The notes under the pieces were generated by a model. That model did not search any database. It was given only the letters and a program-made list of their open reading frames with translations, and was not told the origin of the DNA. Position numbers and translations under genes: made by a program. Below, in pieces: positions 21,873 through 23,413 of a stretch of 23,413 nucleotides of DNA. Source of the DNA: Bacillota bacterium (GTDB lineage Bacteria > Bacillota > Clostridia > Oscillospirales > Oscillospiraceae). The stretch is taken from assembly GCA_023406225.1 (NCBI GenBank), contig JAEXWS010000225.1, positions 1 through 23,413 of the forward strand. Direction: 5' to 3'. Position 1 is the first letter of the stretch. Every line of letters starts with the position of its first letter.

Positions 21873-22394
21873 TCACACCCGGACGATGTACCCGTCCTTC
21901 CGGGGCTTGGGCGCGGGGACGTCCCCGGCGGGATAGCCCAGGATGCAGTTGCCCACGCCCCGCAGCGTTTCCGGCAGGCCCCACTTTTGAAGCAGCGCCC
22001 TGCCCTCCGCCCGGTCGAACAGCTCCGTGGCCCGGTTCACCCAGCAGGAGCCAACGCCCAAAGACGCGGCGGCGGTCATCAGGTTCCCCATCACCAGCGA
22101 CCCGTCCTTGATCCAGTTGGCCTTTTCGCTGTCCGCAAGCACAACGACCACGGTGGGCGCGCCGTAAAAGGGGTCCGTGCCGGGTTTTCCCTGAATTTCC
22201 GCGTTCAGTCCGGACATATAGGCGATGGTTTCGGGGTCCTGCACCACCACCATCACGGCGGATTGTTGCCCCATGCCGGAGGCGGCCCAGGTCCCGGCCT
22301 CCAAAATGGCGTCCAGGTCCCGGGGAGACACCTGCTCCGCCGTGTAGCTGCGGATGCTCCGGCGGGTCTTCAGCACGTTCAAGGTCTCGTTCAT
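21873..22394 (-). CDS. Nitroreductase-family flavoprotein
   Basis: A 173-residue member of the nitroreductase superfamily, FMN-dependent and cytoplasmic, reducing nitroaromatics, quinones or other acceptors with NAD(P)H; the natural substrate is open. The N-terminal signature VLKTRRSIRSYTAEQVS (about 7-23) carries the conserved Arg-x-Ser-x-R FMN-phosphate motif. The central segment WIKDGSLVMGNLMTAAASLG (about 93-112) and SCWVNR follow the family pattern, and the chain ends with a GNCILGYPAGDVPAPKPRK stretch. The length is typical of the short clostridial subgroup. AAGGAA lies 8 nt before the ATG. It is monocistronic, with its own promoter and terminator, convergent to the PFOR gene. Confidence 0.93.
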   Translation of the reverse strand: MNETLNVLKTRRSIRSYTAEQVSPRDLDAILEAGTWAASGMGQQSAVMVVVQDPETIAYMSGLNAEIQGKPGTDPFYGAPTVVVVLADSEKANWIKDGSLVMGNLMTAAASLGVGSCWVNRATELFDRAEGRALLQKWGLPETLRGVGNCILGYPAGDVPAPKPRKDGYIVRV

Positions 22395-22430
22395 AAAAAT
22401 CTTCCTTTCTGCAAATTGATTTCCGCTTCC

Positions 22431-22459
22431 ATTTTATCACGTTTTTCCCGATATACCAA
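22431..22459 (-). promoter_or_regulatory. Promoter of the nitroreductase gene
   Basis: On the minus strand TTGGTA (22454-22459) and TAAAAT (22431-22436) are separated by 17 bases. TGA directly precedes the -10 box, giving an extended -10 element. The start codon is 36 bases downstream of the -10 box. Confidence 0.7.
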
Positions 22460-22759
22460 AGACTATTTGGCGATCCGGAAAATTTCATGGTCCCGCGCCC
22501 GGCCTTTCCGCCGCCTTTTCTCCAAAGCTCACCGGCAAGGCGTTTGGGCGCATCGTGCGACCGCCCCGCGCCATATCCGCTCCGCCAGGAACGGCGGGAC
22601 GCCTCCGAGGGCGCCGGAGCGATGGCAAGCCGCAGTCCCGGCCTCCGCCCCGCCGCTCCGGCCAGATGGCCGCGGGGCGGCGGGGCGGACCGTTTTGTGC
22701 AAAACGGCGCAAAAGGCCGGAGGACCTACGGTCCTCCGGCCTTTCGTCACGAACGGCGT
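22460..22759. other. Gene-free region with three adjacent hairpins
   Basis: No credible gene is seen. TCCGCCCCGCCGC (22644-22656) pairs with 22677-22689 over 13 bp, with an inner GGCC-AGAT-GGCC. CCGTTTT-GTGC-AAAACGG (22690-22707) follows without a gap. Then comes the terminator at 22711-22745. The remaining bases (22460-22643) are GC-rich and unremarkable. Confidence 0.55.
22711..22745 (-). terminator. Terminator of the MMPL transporter gene
   Basis: AAAGGCCGGAGGACC (22712-22726) pairs perfectly with GGTCCTCCGGCCTTT (22730-22744) over 15 bp around a 3-base loop. On the minus strand the stem is followed by T. It begins 15 bases after the transporter stop codon. Confidence 0.85.
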
Positions 22760-23413
22760 TCAATGGGTCTTTGCCAGTTCCTTCTCCGCCTCTTTTTCAA
22801 TCGCCTTTTCCGGTTCCTCCGGGGCGGACTCTTTGCCCCACCGCCCGCGGACGGGCTTGACAGGGGGCTCCGTCCGCCAGTAGCGGCTGGTCTTGGCGAA
22901 GACCGGCTCGCACACGCAGAGGACGGAGGGCATGATGAAGATGCTCACCAGGGCGGAGATGATGGCCCCCCGGGCCAGCATGACGCAGATGGCGCCGATG
23001 AGGTCGATGGAGGAGACGAAGGACACTCCCAGCGTGGCGCAAAAGAGCACCAGGGCGCTGGTGATGATGGCGGGATCGGCGGCGGAGGCGGCGATGTGGA
23101 TGGCCTCCCTGCGGTCCCTGCCCCGCCGCAGCTCCTCCCGGAAGCGGGTGGTCATCAAGATGGCGTAATCCACCGTGGCGCCCAGCTGCACGCAGCTGAT
23201 GATGGTGGGCACGATGAAGGCCGTGGAGGTGCCGGTGAAATAGGGGATGCCCTGGTTGATGAAGATGGCCAGCTCGATGGTGGACACCAGCACCACGGGG
23301 ACGGTCAGGGACTGGAACACGCAGGCGATGATGAGGAAAATGGCGGCCACGGAGATGTAATTGGTCACCTGGAAGTCCACGGCCGTCGTTTCGATCAGAT
23401 CGTTGGTCATGGC
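22760..23413 (-). CDS. MMPL/RND-family membrane transporter, C-terminal part only
   Basis: The last 217 or so codons of a large proton-driven exporter of the MMPL type (PF03176); the 5' part lies beyond the right edge and the frame is open there. Several hydrophobic helices are visible: YISVAAIFLIIACVFQSL, FIVPTIISCVQLGATVDYAI, a segment around ALVLFCATLGVSFVSSID, and GAICVMLARGAIISALVSIF. LGATVDYAILMTTRFREEL carries the Asp-Tyr pair that forms the proton relay in MmpL-type pumps. The chain ends with a charged Glu/Lys-rich cytoplasmic tail. Firmicute members export lipids, peptides or drugs; the substrate here is unknown. A terminator follows directly. Confidence 0.88.
   Translation of the reverse strand, partial: AMTNDLIETTAVDFQVTNYISVAAIFLIIACVFQSLTVPVVLVSTIELAIFINQGIPYFTGTSTAFIVPTIISCVQLGATVDYAILMTTRFREELRRGRDRREAIHIAASAADPAIITSALVLFCATLGVSFVSSIDLIGAICVMLARGAIISALVSIFIMPSVLCVCEPVFAKTSRYWRTEPPVKPVRGRWGKESAPEEPEKAIEKEAEKELAKTH

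Noticed and set aside
22485..22763. Possible small minus-strand gene between nitroreductase and MMPL genes
   Set aside because: It would read through the terminator and both hairpins, and its Arg/Pro/Gly-rich product resembles no protein.

Overview
The window looks like a chromosomal segment of a GC-rich (by eye high-50s to about 60% G+C), obligately anaerobic Gram-positive bacterium, most plausibly a clostridial gut-type Firmicute of the Oscillospiraceae kind. The reasons are strong AGGAGG-type ribosome binding sites before almost every gene, a single-chain pyruvate:ferredoxin oxidoreductase, a lipoprotein-type TRAP binding protein, an IlvD/Edd dehydratase with the oxygen-labile [4Fe-4S]-type motif, and no aerobic respiratory genes. 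The taxon is an inference from style, not from a marker gene. No tRNA, rRNA, CRISPR array, insertion sequence or phage gene was seen.

Region 1 (1-5998, minus strand) is a five-gene acyl-CoA catabolic operon. In transcription order it is thiolase, acyl-CoA dehydrogenase 2, acyl-CoA dehydrogenase 1, enoyl-CoA hydratase/isomerase, and a sodium:solute symporter that runs off the left edge. It is preceded by a near-consensus sigma-54 promoter (5982-5998). A nested palindromic candidate enhancer (6176-6214) lies about 200 bp upstream of it. Divergently transcribed is an AcoR-like sigma-54 activator (6387-8384) with its own sigma-70-type promoter. Together they form a self-contained, probably substrate-induced module. 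The operon, as far as visible, lacks a CoA ligase or transferase, a 3-hydroxyacyl-CoA dehydrogenase and ETF genes.

Region 2 (8441-8870) is a gene-free stretch packed with hairpins, including two or three terminators, followed by the promoter of a FadR/GntR (FCD) regulator.

Region 3 (8871-17541, plus strand) is the GntR regulator followed by an operon: UlaG-like metallo-beta-lactamase-fold lactonase, complete TRAP transporter (dctP, dctQ, dctM), IlvD/Edd-family dehydratase, VOC/glyoxalase-fold enzyme, 3-hydroxyacyl-CoA-dehydrogenase-fold oxidoreductase, and a small unknown protein. A perfect inverted repeat just downstream of a sigma-70-type promoter (9718-9742) is the likely operator. The set reads as an uptake and degradation pathway for a sugar-acid-like or hydroxy-acid (lactone) substrate that I cannot match to a named pathway. 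It is the best candidate for an undescribed system.

Region 4 (17542-21598) is a separately promoted, highly structured GC-rich leader and the pyruvate:ferredoxin oxidoreductase gene, closed by a rho-independent terminator. PFOR could use pyruvate released by the neighbouring pathway, but it is also a housekeeping enzyme.

Region 5 (21600-23413, minus strand) holds a nitroreductase-family gene with its own promoter, a cluster of three back-to-back hairpins, and the C-terminal part of an MMPL/RND-type membrane transporter that enters from the right edge.
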